From contig OZ007572.1 of the NCBI GenBank assembly GCA_963931925.1, positions 28,746,909-28,810,908 of the forward strand: a stretch of DNA of 64,000 nucleotides, given 5' to 3'. The DNA comes from Onchidella celtica (taxonomy: Eukaryota; Mollusca; Gastropoda; Systellommatophora; Onchidiidae). The notes beneath the pieces are model-generated. The model was not told the DNA's origin and searched no databases. It saw nothing but the letters and a program-made list of their open reading frames with translations. The translations under genes and the position numbers were made by a program. Positions 1-10,284 of this stretch are shown here, in pieces (position 1 is the first letter of the stretch; each line of letters begins with the position of its first letter).

Positions 1-770
1 ATACCAGTCAGGGTGATGTGAAGTGGGCTTTCTTTAGGGCACCTTTTCTAGCCCTTTCCTCAGTTAAGGTGAGCAGTGCTATCCTTAAATAAGGCTGCTC
101 AGCTACTGTGGGTGCTGCCTCCCCACGCCTCCACTTCAATCGACGATGAAGTGACCATAGCCCACAGCCACCAACGTGTAGGTCTGTGCTAACAGCTTCC
201 AGTCTATCCAAACCTGCTGCCACCGCAATCGCCCATCGCCGTTGGAATTTTGAGAGGAAAGAAGACGAGACAAAGATGAAAGAAGACGAGGTGAGTGTTA
301 AGACTGGCGCAAAGAATTTGTTTTTAGTGAGAAAGAGCTGCGCAAACATCAGACTCACTCTCTCGCCTGGACACAACTTATCCAAGTGGCAAGACAGGGT
401 CAAGACGACTGGAAATGTATCCAGGTGCAGGAGGGTGCCAGAGGGACAGTCATATTGCCTGACCGGCTGCCTGTAGGCTACTCCACAGCCTCGCAGTCCC
501 AACTGACTAGGGTGAAAGACCCAAACCAAAGAACACCAATACTGGTGGATGCTCTGTGTCACGATATCTAGGCCAGAGTGACGGTATATTGCCATCTGCC
601 CTATCAATCAACCACTGGCCTGCTGCCGCCAGCTTCGAAGCTGCGTCCGGGAAGTTTGCTCAATTCTTCGTCTGTGATTTAGGCAAACAAGCCTATGACC
701 ACACCGCTACCGGGGGCCAATATGAAGGACTCAATATTCTTTCTGAATATTCTGAAGTAAACAACTTTTA
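1..770. repeat. unidentified, possibly repetitive, sequence
   Basis: This stretch is more GC-rich than the DNA to its right and has a 199-codon open frame on the minus strand (607 down to 8) plus shorter plus-strand frames. None of the translations shows a domain or motif I recognise, and the residue make-up (many C, W, R, no regular pattern) looks like chance translation of non-coding DNA. It lies in the NOL8 intron after the third exon, or reaches toward it. A dispersed repeat is the likeliest reading, but no second copy exists in the window to prove it. Confidence 0.25.
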
Positions 771-1150
771 ATTATAGCCATCATCTTCCTTATCTCAATT
801 GCCACCTTCCTGCCAAATTTAAGGCCTGAAGAGTGTATAGTTTGGTCAGTTAGTCATGCCAAAGGTTGCGAGATACTGAAATATATAATAGATTTCTAAT
901 TGAGACTGTCAGCACAGTCACATCCTTTTTTCACCAATAAGATTAAATGAATGATTTCATAATAAAATTTTTTTTTCCCTTTGAAAAGTCTAAGAATGAA
1001 ACTATAATTATTTCATTCCCCCTTTTCCATATGAAATTCCTGACATTTTCTTTGAACAATGAATAACTTGAAATATCAAGAGACTTTATTAAGGAATTCT
1101 ATTCTGCCTAACACTTTTCAAAACTAACCCACTCTTTCAAGAACACCTAC

Positions 1151-4100
1151 TTATCAAGAAAGCTCTCCTTAGCATACTGAAGCTGCAGCACGGAGCCTTT
1201 CCACTTTGCATTCTGGTAGGCGTTGAAACCTAGAAGAAGAAACACTGGTAATTAATGATTGATTGTACATGTAATATTATCACTATGTTCCATTCCTTTG
1301 AAGAACAGGTAGCCTGACAACCATTATTTTCTTTCACATTTTCTTGAATTCACTGAGGCAATGCATTAACAATGTTTCACCTTTTAAATTTTACTGTGTT
1401 TTTGTTTCCCACTGGAGATGAGCAATAATAATAATAAAAAAACAACAAAACCCCAAAGCTTTATATTTATTTTAATGCATTCAAATTATTTATGAGATAT
1501 CTGTCAGACGATGGAAGGTCATTGGTTCAAAATATTCAGAAAATAATGTTATTTTGTTTCTTCTTTAAGATCACAACGTCCCTGGAAGGGATCATTGCTT
1601 CATTCCTGGAATGCATATTTTATGTTGACTGTGTAAGTTATTTTAGCATAATTGTCCAAGTTTAGTTAGAAAGCAATTCATTGTGTGATGCCCACACCAC
1701 CATGCCCCATGTTATTCATGAAGTTAAGGGCCTGATAAGGGGAAGGCTACTGAGGCTTGCTGCCCTTACTTACATTTCAATTCTGAGAGATGGAAAATTT
1801 TTCCACTGTACTTTTACAACCATAAATTAAAAATTCTTTGAAAAAAACAAAACAACCCACCACATTGAATAAAGTTTAGGATGCAATACAAAAACAATTC
1901 ATTCTCCTGATTAACATTTACAGAAAAAGAATACAATAAAAATGGTAAAGGCTTGGCATATAATAATGTATAGCATTTATATAGCACATATCCATTTAAA
2001 ATGCTCTATGCGCTTTTACAGAAACAACATGTCAACGACAGAGCAGAATGGAGCTGCCTGCGAAGCGCTCAACACACTGCACTGCTTCTTTCTCTCTCCC
2101 TGTCTCGCTCACTCTCTCTCTCTATCTCAGAGCAAATTGTAACGCAGCCTGTTAGGCGCAGTTCACAACCCACAACAGTTCACAACTCACAGCAGTTCAC
2201 AACTCACATCAGTTCACACAACACACAACTCCAAATAATATTTTAATATTTATTAATAACAATATATATTTAATAATGAATAATAAATTCTGGCGGGGGG
2301 GGGGGGGGGGGGGGGGATGATATGGATAAATTTTATCTATTGATTTCAATTTTCAATTTTGCATAAGATGATAAGTATGGAAAAGAACTGAAAGTTGCTG
2401 GACACGGAAAATCCAGATGCTGAACAGGTTCATGTCATACTCTGCTTTATTTTCAAACGTTTGATTTTTTTTTCTTATATATTTATTCCATGGGGTATTT
2501 AGTTCATGTAATGTTGCCTAAATGTTGATATACTTCTGCCAGAAATGAAACTTACGTGTCATTTTTGGGCTATGGGTGTCATTTCATATAATGATCCTCA
2601 ATATTTCAAAACTAAAGCAATGCTTGACCACTCACATTTTTTAATGCTACCTTCATCTCCTTCTATATCCAAATGGGCAAAAGATTTGTAGTTTTTCCCT
2701 GAAAAAAAAAAAAATCAATAGTGCATTGAACAAAAAAGAAAAAAAAAACCAACAACTTTTACAAGTATTAGCAAAACGTCTGAGCACTGCTAGTCAATTT
2801 TCTTAAAATAATATTTAGAAAATTTTCAACATGAATGATGAGCCAGTAACGCAAATTAAAGGTTTACAGTGATTCTACTCATGAAATAAGCGTGATGCCA
2901 TTATGAAGTGATTTGATTCACAATTAAGGATTTTTGGAAAGTTAGACAACACTATACTGTTGTATACCCTGTTGGCAAAGACAGTTCAGCTTTTGATATA
3001 TAATATGCAAACCAAAAATGAGACTCATGTGTATGTCAGTGTTAGTAGAATCATTCTGAGAGCTATTCTCAATAAACTTTCAAACTCAATGGCTACATTG
3101 TCATAACAAATAGTTAAATTAAAGGGCAACACCTTCAAACACCCGAAATAGAATTTAATTTGCCTCATCCATAAATAAACCAAGCAGAATGTCAGCCTGT
3201 GCTTTAAGTTATAACTGAAGAAATGTTAAATTTCCTGTGTATCACTGGAAGAATTAGGGATGGGAAGTGGGGTGCCTGAAGCTCAAATTAACTCTTCTAC
3301 TGTTGGCCATGGAAGCTTTTTCTAATTTTGACAAGTGCGTTTTATGATCACTGTGTTTATCCGCCGATACTGTCACATAATATTTCCCCTAGGAATTTTT
3401 TTTATCCGCCAACATAAATTCGAACTCTTTCTCCGTCGTCCTCCCTTGTTCCATTCATCCCGACGCGATCAACGTTTGTATTGGGCAAGTGCTGAAAACG
3501 TCATTGAAATTGGAGAGGCTTTTCTGAATAAAAATGGAATTTTATTGATTAAATGGATGCATATGTCGATGAAGGTTCAGGTCTAATCCATAAATTTTTA
3601 TATGGGTTTCTTGGTTTGGTCATTCTTATTTAGTAAGAATTCCTTCACAATTACTCAGGGTCCTCAGTAGCGTAGCGGCTAGCATCTCTGCCCATCAGTG
3701 AGGGGGGCCGTGGTTCGATTCTCAATAGGGCAGGTTTTTTTTTTATTTTTTTTTATAAAAGACTTTTTATTGGGAATCAAATTTTTTTGTTTAAAATCCA
3801 AGAACGGAATAAAACCAGTTTTCTATTTTGTATCTTCACCTGTCAATCGGGGGACAATGGCTCGATTCTCAGCAGGGTAGGTTTTTCTTTTCTTCCTTTC
3901 TTATAAAAGTCTTTTTATCAGCAGTAATCAATATCTTTGGTAATTTTTTTTTTATCCAACATTAGGAATAACTCCAGTTTGCTTAATTTGTTTGTTGTTT
4001 GTTTTTTGTCATTAGTCAACACCAATACCTGCGGATAAACCTGAGCTTTATTTGCCGATACTGTTGGCGGCCCAAGAGTTGCCGATAGTGTTGCCGGATA

Positions 4101-7100
4101 AACCCAAGTATCCACCGATAATGTTGGCGGATAAATCTGGGCAGTATCCATCGATAATGTTGGCGGATAAGGGCAGTCTTTTATGATATTAGGTCACATC
4201 ACTTAGCACTTCTCCGCATGAAAACTTTTATAGGAAGTAGTATTTCAGAGTGCATCTCAGGCCAGTGTTGCCAGACGGCACCTTTTACTGTACTAGGCAG
4301 TTCATCACTGAGCTGTGCGTTAACTATTGAAAAAATTCCTACGGACGACTTAATTTGCCACAGGGGCTTTGCCATATATAATATACCCTCGCACTCTGGA
4401 ATATTTCATTACATTACTGAAAGAAAATCTGGCCAAAAGACACATTCCACATTTGGAAGCCCTCCCATAAAATACCTCGGTACAAATGAAGGATGGACTG
4501 ATGAATTATGAATGAAGTGTTCATCCGCCGATACTGTCATCTAAACTTTCCCCCCAGGATCGCCAGCATTTTTTGTATTGCGAGTGATCTCCCCTGATTC
4601 GAACCCTTCTCCCTTGTTCCCTTCATCCCGATCAACATTTGTATTGCGCACATGTAGAAAACGATGGCAAGACTGAAGTTGGAAAGGCTTTTCTGAATAC
4701 ATATGGAATTTTATTGATTAAATGGATACACAGATTCAGGCCTTATCCATAGGTATGGGTTTCTCGGTTTAGCAATGTTTATTTTGTAAAAATTCCCTTA
4801 CAATTGAACGAATCCCCAGCAGTGTGGTGGTTAACACTTCTGTACGTTAGTCAGAGAACTTTTGTTCGATTCTCAGCAGGGCAGGAATTTTTTTTCTTAG
4901 GTAGATCTAAGTCTTTTTATTAGCAATCAATGTTTAATTTATTTTTTTAAAATCCAAAAACAATAATATTAATTAATAATAGGGAATAAATCCAGTTTTT
5001 TTTTTTCGTAATTAGGGAAGGAGTAGCACATGAGTTATACAACTTTATCTGGGCACATATTGATATTTCATGTAGGCCCCTATTGAGTGTTAATTGCTTG
5101 AGGACTAATCGCCAGGGGGCCGCTGCCTCACCATTGAACACAGTCCCAAGTAGCGAAGGGATTAGCATCTCTGCCTGTCAGTCGGGGGAATGGTTCGATT
5201 CTCAGTAGGGGCAGTTTTTTTTTCCTTAATCCAACAACAATGAAATTATGATAGGGCATAAATCCAGGTGTTTTTTCTTGTATCTTCGCCTGTCACTGGT
5301 GTCAGTTGGGGAACAGGGCAGGTTTTTTTCCCTTCTTTTCTTATAAGCTATTTTATTAGCAATCTATCCAATAACAACAATAGGGCATAAATCCAGTCTT
5401 GTTTGTGCGCTTTTTATTAGTCAACAAGACAACATGAATACCTGCAGATAAACCCAATCCGCCGCCATTATCCGCTGATGGTGTTGGCGAAGAATAGTGG
5501 CCTATTAGTATTAGTATTAAAGCATTAAACACAGTGATGTGGAGTCGGAGTCGGAGTCGTGGAGTCGGTACATTTTGCTGGAGTCGGAGTCGGAGTCGAA
5601 AAGTATGTTCAGACTGGAGTCGGAGTCGGGAAAATAAATTTTGGCTGGAGTCGGAGTTGGAGTCGGAGTCGAACCATAAAATAATTCATGTTAAAAAAGA
5701 AAGAAAATATTCCAAGCCAAGTGATTACCTAATCTAGCCTAGCTTAATCTGATAGTTGAAATTCTAGATCTATTCCTTTAGCAGGGCTTGAATTAGGCAA
5801 TCAGGAGGGCTTATTATTTTAACCAGCTTGTTTTGAATAAATTCTAATGTTCGGAGATACAGTAGAACACACATAAGGATGTCAGGAACACTGTTTAAAA
5901 AAAATTACAGATATAAAGAACACATTTCCATGCCCGGTTCGGTTTTTTTTTTTCTCATTGAAAATTGAAAAAGTGACAGATGTAAAGATAACTTTAAAGA
6001 ACAATTTTTTCTATTTTTGTTGTTGTGTTTTTTACTCATGTATCAGTGTTCCATTGTATTTGGAACGCTGTTTGGCTAATCTCTAACATAGGCCACTAGC
6101 TGACTTCAGTCATTTTATTATTGTAATATGGTAGGAGCAGGTCATATGATTCCAATTAAATTTTTGTCAAAAATGAAAAATTATTAGACCATACTAGTAT
6201 GTTTGCAATGTGATCAAATGTTAGAGTATCAGAAGTCTTTTTTTTACTATACACAGTTAATGTATTTTTTCAAAGGATACTAGTTTTGTCACGTGAAGTT
6301 AAGAGTTGAGTATTTTAAGAACTGACTGATTTAAAGAACGCATTTCTGTTCATTTTTTTTTTCTCGTTAAAAGATTGCTCCATGAGACACCTCCCATTAA
6401 AGTTAAAGACCACCTGCAAGTTAATATTAAGATGGTTGCTATTTGCATTTCCTTTGTATTGTGGCTGGTTTTTTTTTTTTTTTTTTTTCAAGGGGGGGGG
6501 GGGGGAACTACATTTAATGTAATTATGCCTATCCAAATACATGTATATATTCTAGTCAGCATTTTCAGCAATGATGAAGGCAAAAGTGATTTGATATGGA
6601 TATTAAGTGACCAAAGCCTGATTACATGTACTATGGCCATGTAAATTAAAATAGCAAATTTAAAATGGAGTTTGTGAATGTGAGCTTTTGGTTTGTATGA
6701 CAACAATCCATGTACAAAATATTTAAATTCATTAACACTTTGGTTTTAAACAGGCTGAGTGCACTGTTGGTCTTCATGAAATTTAATTAACTTTTAAAAT
6801 ATCAGTAAAAATAATATACATGTGTAATTTTATATTTTGTTTAAAACATTAAGTTGAAGTGTATAATTGACAGAACCTGAGCCACTGCCTTGCAGTATAG
6901 AGTATAGATTAGAACCAGTGAACCATGCATTTGTTTTTGCTTCTTTAATTGTAAACTCTCCCAATTACAAGTCTCGGAATTAAGACCAACCGCCTACCTC
7001 TCAGTATTAATACACTCGTACCCATTTCAGAATTGCAAAAGGTTTAAAATTTAAATGATCTCCCCAATGAAGACCACCTTCTAGTTACAACACTTTTGGT

Positions 7101-8386
7101 CTTGACAATTACTGTATTATAGTTAAAGTAACTATCCCGATTACAACTCTCCGAATTAAGTAAGACCTACCTCCCGATTAAGTTATTTTTCTTATTTATT
7201 TTTTAAATGATCTCCGAAGTAAGATGACCTCCCTTCCAATCTTTTTGTCTGACAATTTGGTTAGTCTTAATTGGGAGAATTTACTGTATATTGTATGTTA
7301 TGTTTGGTCAATACATGTATTATGTGCGTCAATGTGCTAATACAACTGCAGTTTAAAATTTTTTTTATGCAATTATCATTAATATAATTTTTGCACAATT
7401 TAATACAATAACAGTTTTTGGATTAAATTAAATTTTGAACATGTCAACTGATATGTTGTTTTGGAGTGAATTTGTTGTTAATTGGAGTAAATTTTGCTAT
7501 GTTGGGTGTATCGCCAGCATCATTCCACAATGACGTAAGTCAATGCTTTTATGTTTTTGACTTGTAACAACCAATGGTCCCACCAGGGCAGAAGGCATAT
7601 TTTACAAATTTCCAAGTTGCTGAAATAACAAAAATCAGGCATAATCGACTTGTGCCATCGTGGAATACTGCTGACAACACTTAACCTGTACATCTAAAAA
7701 TGTAGAATTGTGGGGGAAAAAAATGAAATATTTGATGTTTGTCTACCAGATAAAGTGATTTCAAAAACAATATTAAGTCTTGAGGCGGAGTCATACTTTT
7801 TCAGTCTGGAGTCGGAGTCGGACTTTTTTCAAAGTCTGGAGTCGGAGTCGGAGTCGGACTTTTTTCAAAGCCTGGAGTCGGAGTCGGAGCCGTGTTTTTT
7901 TAAAAGCCTGGAGTCGGAGTCGAAAATTTTTTTACCGACTCCACATCACTGATTAAACACTTCAGAACTGAAATTTGACATAACCAGTATAGATCTAGAT
8001 CTAGATGTTAAGTGTATGTTGTAATGTACGTTTCGATCTTTAGATCTTGAGTCTAGAACTACTTTGATGTTTACAATTGACTGTCAAAATCACTTGATGG
8101 AGGATTTGTGCTCTGAATCTGATAATGTTGGACATGTCAGTTTAATTCATTCATTAGTAGGCCTACATCGATCAACACAGCCCATTGCTTACATTTTTAC
8201 ACGGAGAATACATTATTTCACCTGTTCTTGCCTACCTTGGTCATCAACTCTTTTCTTCAAGCTGACGTTAGTGACTTTACCAAACTGCTTGAAACGTTCG
8301 ACTATTTCATCTGCAGTTACATCACTGGCTAATCCACCTACGTACAGGCGTTTGGAAACTAGATCTAGATCTACTTGACTTTGCAT
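1151..8386 (-). CDS. NOL8: NOL8 (nucleolar protein 8), first three coding exons
   Basis: NOL8 is a nucleolar RNA-binding protein needed for rRNA processing and large-subunit assembly. Coding exons on the minus strand are 8236-8386, 2636-2698 and 1151-1229, joined in consistent phase (donors GTAGGC, GTGAGT, GTAGGT). Together they encode one RRM: RNP2-like LYVGGL near residue 14, a helix ending in FKQFGKVTNV, RNP1-like NYKSFAHLDI, then KWKGSVLQLQYAKESFLD, which is close to the vertebrate NOL8 signature (KWKGGTLQIQLAKESFL). The ATG at 8384-8386 has A at -3 and gives a start only 12 residues before the RRM, as in the family. A short out-of-frame upstream ATG just 5' overlaps this start and could damp translation if it is in the mRNA. 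The long C-terminal part lies beyond the left edge. Intron 1 (2699-8235) carries several transposons. Confidence 0.86.
1955..2075 (+). repeat. dispersed repeat family C, copy 1
   Basis: The stretch from about TATAGCACATATCCAT through ACAGAGCAGAATGGAGC is nearly the same as one at 15955-16052. Shared blocks are TATAGCACATATCCAT, ATGCGCTTT, CAACATGTCAAC and ACAGAGCAGAATGGAGC. The TATATAGC...GCGCTTTACA pattern is like the 3' part of many invertebrate SINEs. It sits in NOL8 intron 2. Confidence 0.6.
2160..2222. repeat. short tandem repeat, about 16-18 bp unit
   Basis: About four degenerate units of the form AGTTCACAACTCACA follow one another, just after a CT-rich run at 2088-2130. The array joins directly to the 3' side of the family C repeat. 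Confidence 0.6.
2295..2316. repeat. poly-G run, 22 nt
   Basis: An uninterrupted run of 22 G in NOL8 intron 2. Comparable G or C runs occur at 6492-6505, 46918-46938 (21 C), 52952-52966, and near 61061 and 61241. Confidence 0.9.
3356..4170 (+). mobile_element. composite non-autonomous repeat, copy 1 (two tRNA-Asp-like modules)
   Basis: The left end reads TTATCCGCCGATACTGTC and the right end GATAATGTTGGCGGATAA, so the ends share an inverted TTATCCGCC. Near the right end the motif GATAaTGTTGGCGGATAA recurs about three times (4040-4170). The middle holds a tRNA-like block at 3658-3735 (A-box-like GTAGCGTAGCGGCTAGC, B-box GGTTCGATTCT) that resembles tRNA-Asp. A second, shorter version follows at 3838-3881, with the same T-rich and TATAAAAG...CTTTTTAT flank between. 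No protein is encoded. Copies 2 and 3 lie at 4521-5495 and 9309-10110. The class is unresolved: a MITE carrying SINE-like modules fits best. Confidence 0.55.
4171..4520. other. spacer between composite repeats, nothing recognised
   Basis: About 350 bases of NOL8 intron 1 between two repeat copies. It has a 97-codon chance open frame on the plus strand with no recognisable domain. Confidence 0.5.
4521..5495 (+). mobile_element. composite non-autonomous repeat, copy 2 (three tRNA-Asp-like modules)
   Basis: It begins TCATCCGCCGATACTGTC and matches copies 1 and 3 through GATCAACATTTGTAT and TTTTATTGATTAAATGGA. tRNA-Asp-like blocks occur near 4812-4890, 5145-5215 and, shortened, 5287-5330, so the internal unit is present three times. 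The block at 5145-5215 keeps CTGCCTGTCAGTCGGGGG, where GTC sits at the anticodon position as in tRNA-Asp. The right end, near GTGTTGGCGAAGAATAG, is more worn than in copy 1. Confidence 0.55.
5537..5672 (+). repeat. GGAGTC hexamer array, left subterminal
   Basis: Clusters of two to three GGAGTC units are separated by 15-25 bp spacers, immediately inside the left end of the hAT element. Confidence 0.85.
6946..7291. mobile_element. degraded MITE, possibly pogo/Tigger-like, nested in the hAT element
   Basis: The left end has GTAAACTCTCCCAATTA and the right end, read inverted, CAGTAAATTCTCCCAATTA. A further partial copy of the motif lies near 7105-7165. CAGTA...CTC ends next to TA are typical of pogo/Tigger derivatives, but the ends have drifted and no clean target duplication is seen. 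Confidence 0.35.
7785..7940 (+). repeat. GGAGTC hexamer array, right subterminal
   Basis: Four GGAGTC clusters spaced by about 20 T-rich bases, in the same orientation as the left array although the outermost ends of the element are inverted. Confidence 0.85.
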
Positions 8387-8815
8387 ATTTAGACAACTTC
8401 ATATGGCTGGAAATATTCCACAGATATACAGAAATATAACCATACAAGAATTTCTGTTCGTTTAGTTCATCTGCTCTTCATTATTCATAATTATTAGTTT
8501 CCTTGCTCTCAATAACACATGGTGAAAACAGAGTACGAGGGGAGATAACTACCGAGTTAAGGTTTGCCAGATCATTTGCGGGGAGTGTCTGGTTGGTGAT
8601 CTTTTTTCACCATCCAAGTCCAAGTCAAATAGAATAAACACAAAACTCCTGACTGAAAGCATCAAAAACAGTCACGAATTTGTTTGATAAAGACGATAAA
8701 ATGAACTAATGAACATTTGCATAAATGCATAATGATATTATAAAGATATAGATCTTACTGATCATCACACCAAGCTAAAAAAATTGACGAACCTAGTAGG
8801 CTAGTATGTGTATCT

Positions 8816-8823
8816 ACTTCCGG
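8816..8823 (-). promoter_or_regulatory. ETS-family consensus site (CCGGAAGT)
   Basis: ACTTCCGG on the plus strand is the full CCGGAAGT consensus on the minus strand. Such sites are common in bidirectional promoters of housekeeping genes, which fits the NOL8/RPP14 pair. The match alone does not show use. Confidence 0.4.
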
Positions 8824-9308
8824 CTTCTGCAGCTCGAAAGGAAAAGCGAAAGTAGGATTAGGCATGATAATTCATTGGGCGCAAGATTTAATAACTTACC
8901 TCTGTTCCGATTTTGTGCATTTGTTCATATTGCAAGAGTGAAATGTTAATCGATCTAAAACCCTCATATCTCTTACAAAAACTTTGAAGGTATGGATCTG
9001 GTTGGCAAGCTCACTAAATCTGTAGATCTAGGCTAAGTGAATAACAAGAACAAGACTACAACTCTACAAGAGGGCAGGATTAGGAAAGTCCAAGAATTGG
9101 GATGAGACTCTTATCATAAAGTTTATGTTCAGTGTACACTGACTTTCTGAAGTAGGCTAAAACATTTTGTAGGTCAAATCATTTGGTGATCGAATGTCTC
9201 AGTAGATCTAGAAAAAGTCTAGATCTCTAGTTACTTTTTGGCCTAAAGCTTTGTGCTTTGATTGGCAGGTTTGCAGCATATTATTATTATTAAATAATTA
9301 ATTATAAT

Positions 9309-10110
9309 GAAGTGTTTATCTGCCCATACTGTCGAATAAAATTTCCCTAAGGATTTTTTTTCATTCGCCAGCAAAACTTTTGTATTGCAAGTGATCTTTC
9401 CTCATCCTCCCTTGTTCTGTTCATCCTGATCAACATTTGTATCATACATGTTGAAAACAATGGCATTATTGAAACTGGAGAGGCTTTTCAGAATAAAAAC
9501 GAAATTTTATTGATTAAATGGACAAGAAGGTTCAGGTCTTATCCGTTTGATATGGATTTCTTGGTTTAAGGATGTTTATTTTGTGAGAATTCCCCCACAA
9601 TAGAACAGTAGCGTAGTGGCTTTAACATCTTTTCTTGTCAGTCGGGGGACTGTGGTTCTATTCTCAGCAGAGCAGCTTTCTTTCCTCTTTTTTTATAAAG
9701 GTCTTTTTATTAGCAATCAATCTGTTCAAATTTTTTTTTTTAATCCAACAGCAATAATGGTGAATAAATCCATTTTTGGTTGTTGTTGTAATTAGGGAAG
9801 GAGTAGCACATGAGTTACATGCACAACTTTATTTCGTGTACTGAGTGTTAATTGCTGAGCGGCGCATTTACTGTAAAAAACATTCATCTCGAGGACTAAC
9901 TCACCAGGGGTGCGCTACCCCCTTGCGATACCCCGCTCACGGCCACTCCTACAGTTGCGTCCTTGTAATATCCTTATAATAAATTATAATGTAACTCATA
10001 TGAACACCAATAATTATGCGGATAAATCTGGGCTTTATTCACCAATATGTTGGCAGATAAACGTGGCTGATGTGTTGGTGAATAATGATGGCCTTATTAC
10101 TATTATTATT
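9309..10110 (+). mobile_element. composite non-autonomous repeat, copy 3 (one tRNA-Asp-like module)
   Basis: It begins AATGAAGTGTTTATCTGCC, like copy 2 (AATGAAGTGTTCATCCGCC), and shares GATCAACATTTGTAT and TTTTATTGATTAAATGGA. It has a single tRNA-Asp-like block at about 9603-9675 with TTGTCAGTCGGGGGAC, and worn GGCGGATAAA-type motifs at the right (10014-10100), ending in a TTA microsatellite. It lies between the presumed promoter and the first RPP14 coding exon, so probably in a 5' UTR intron. Confidence 0.55.
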
Positions 10111-10284
10111 ATTATTATTTAAAGACATGAGTTGTGTAATGAAGTCTTAGTTGCCAAAAATGTAATGTTTTTTTTTGGCAAGGCAAATATTTCAGGATAA
10201 GTGGCATGATCATGATGATTTTTTCAGTCCCTTGCAGATCTTCGCAAAGAAGTATTAACAGACTGCTTTTTTGTTTCTCCTCAG

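Larger units (their letters stand above)
5532..7951. mobile_element. non-autonomous hAT-type DNA transposon with hexamer-rich ends
   Basis: The ends are inverted copies of CAGTGATGTGGAGTCGG, and the element is flanked on both sides by the perfect 8-bp duplication ATTAAACA (5524-5531 and 7952-7959). An 8-bp duplication with CAGTG ends is the hAT hallmark. Both subterminal regions carry GGAGTC hexamer arrays. The 2,420-bp body is AT-rich and has no transposase-like frame, so it must be moved by an enzyme made elsewhere. It lies inside NOL8 intron 1. The perfect target duplication argues for a fairly recent insertion. Confidence 0.85.
8387..10284. promoter_or_regulatory. shared upstream region of divergent NOL8 and RPP14
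   Basis: NOL8 starts leftward at 8386 and the first RPP14 coding exon starts rightward at 10285. That RPP14 exon opens directly after a splice acceptor (TTTCTCCTCAG), so RPP14 must have at least one non-coding 5' exon here; a candidate donor is AAG/GTATGG near 8990. The stretch 8400-9250 lacks recognised repeats, has an ETS-type site and several AGATCT palindromes, and is the best candidate for a bidirectional promoter. Transcript ends cannot be read from sequence. Confidence 0.5.

Noticed and set aside
8-607. 199-codon minus-strand open frame at the left edge
   Set aside because: No recognisable domain, no coherent residue pattern, and overlapping frames on the other strand; treated as chance in a possibly repetitive region.
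3658-3735. A functional tRNA-Asp gene
   Set aside because: The acceptor and D arms do not pair well and the block recurs in repeats; it is a tRNA-derived module, not a gene.
8064-8378. 104-codon plus-strand frame
   Set aside because: It is the antisense of the NOL8 first coding exon, whose RRM is clear.
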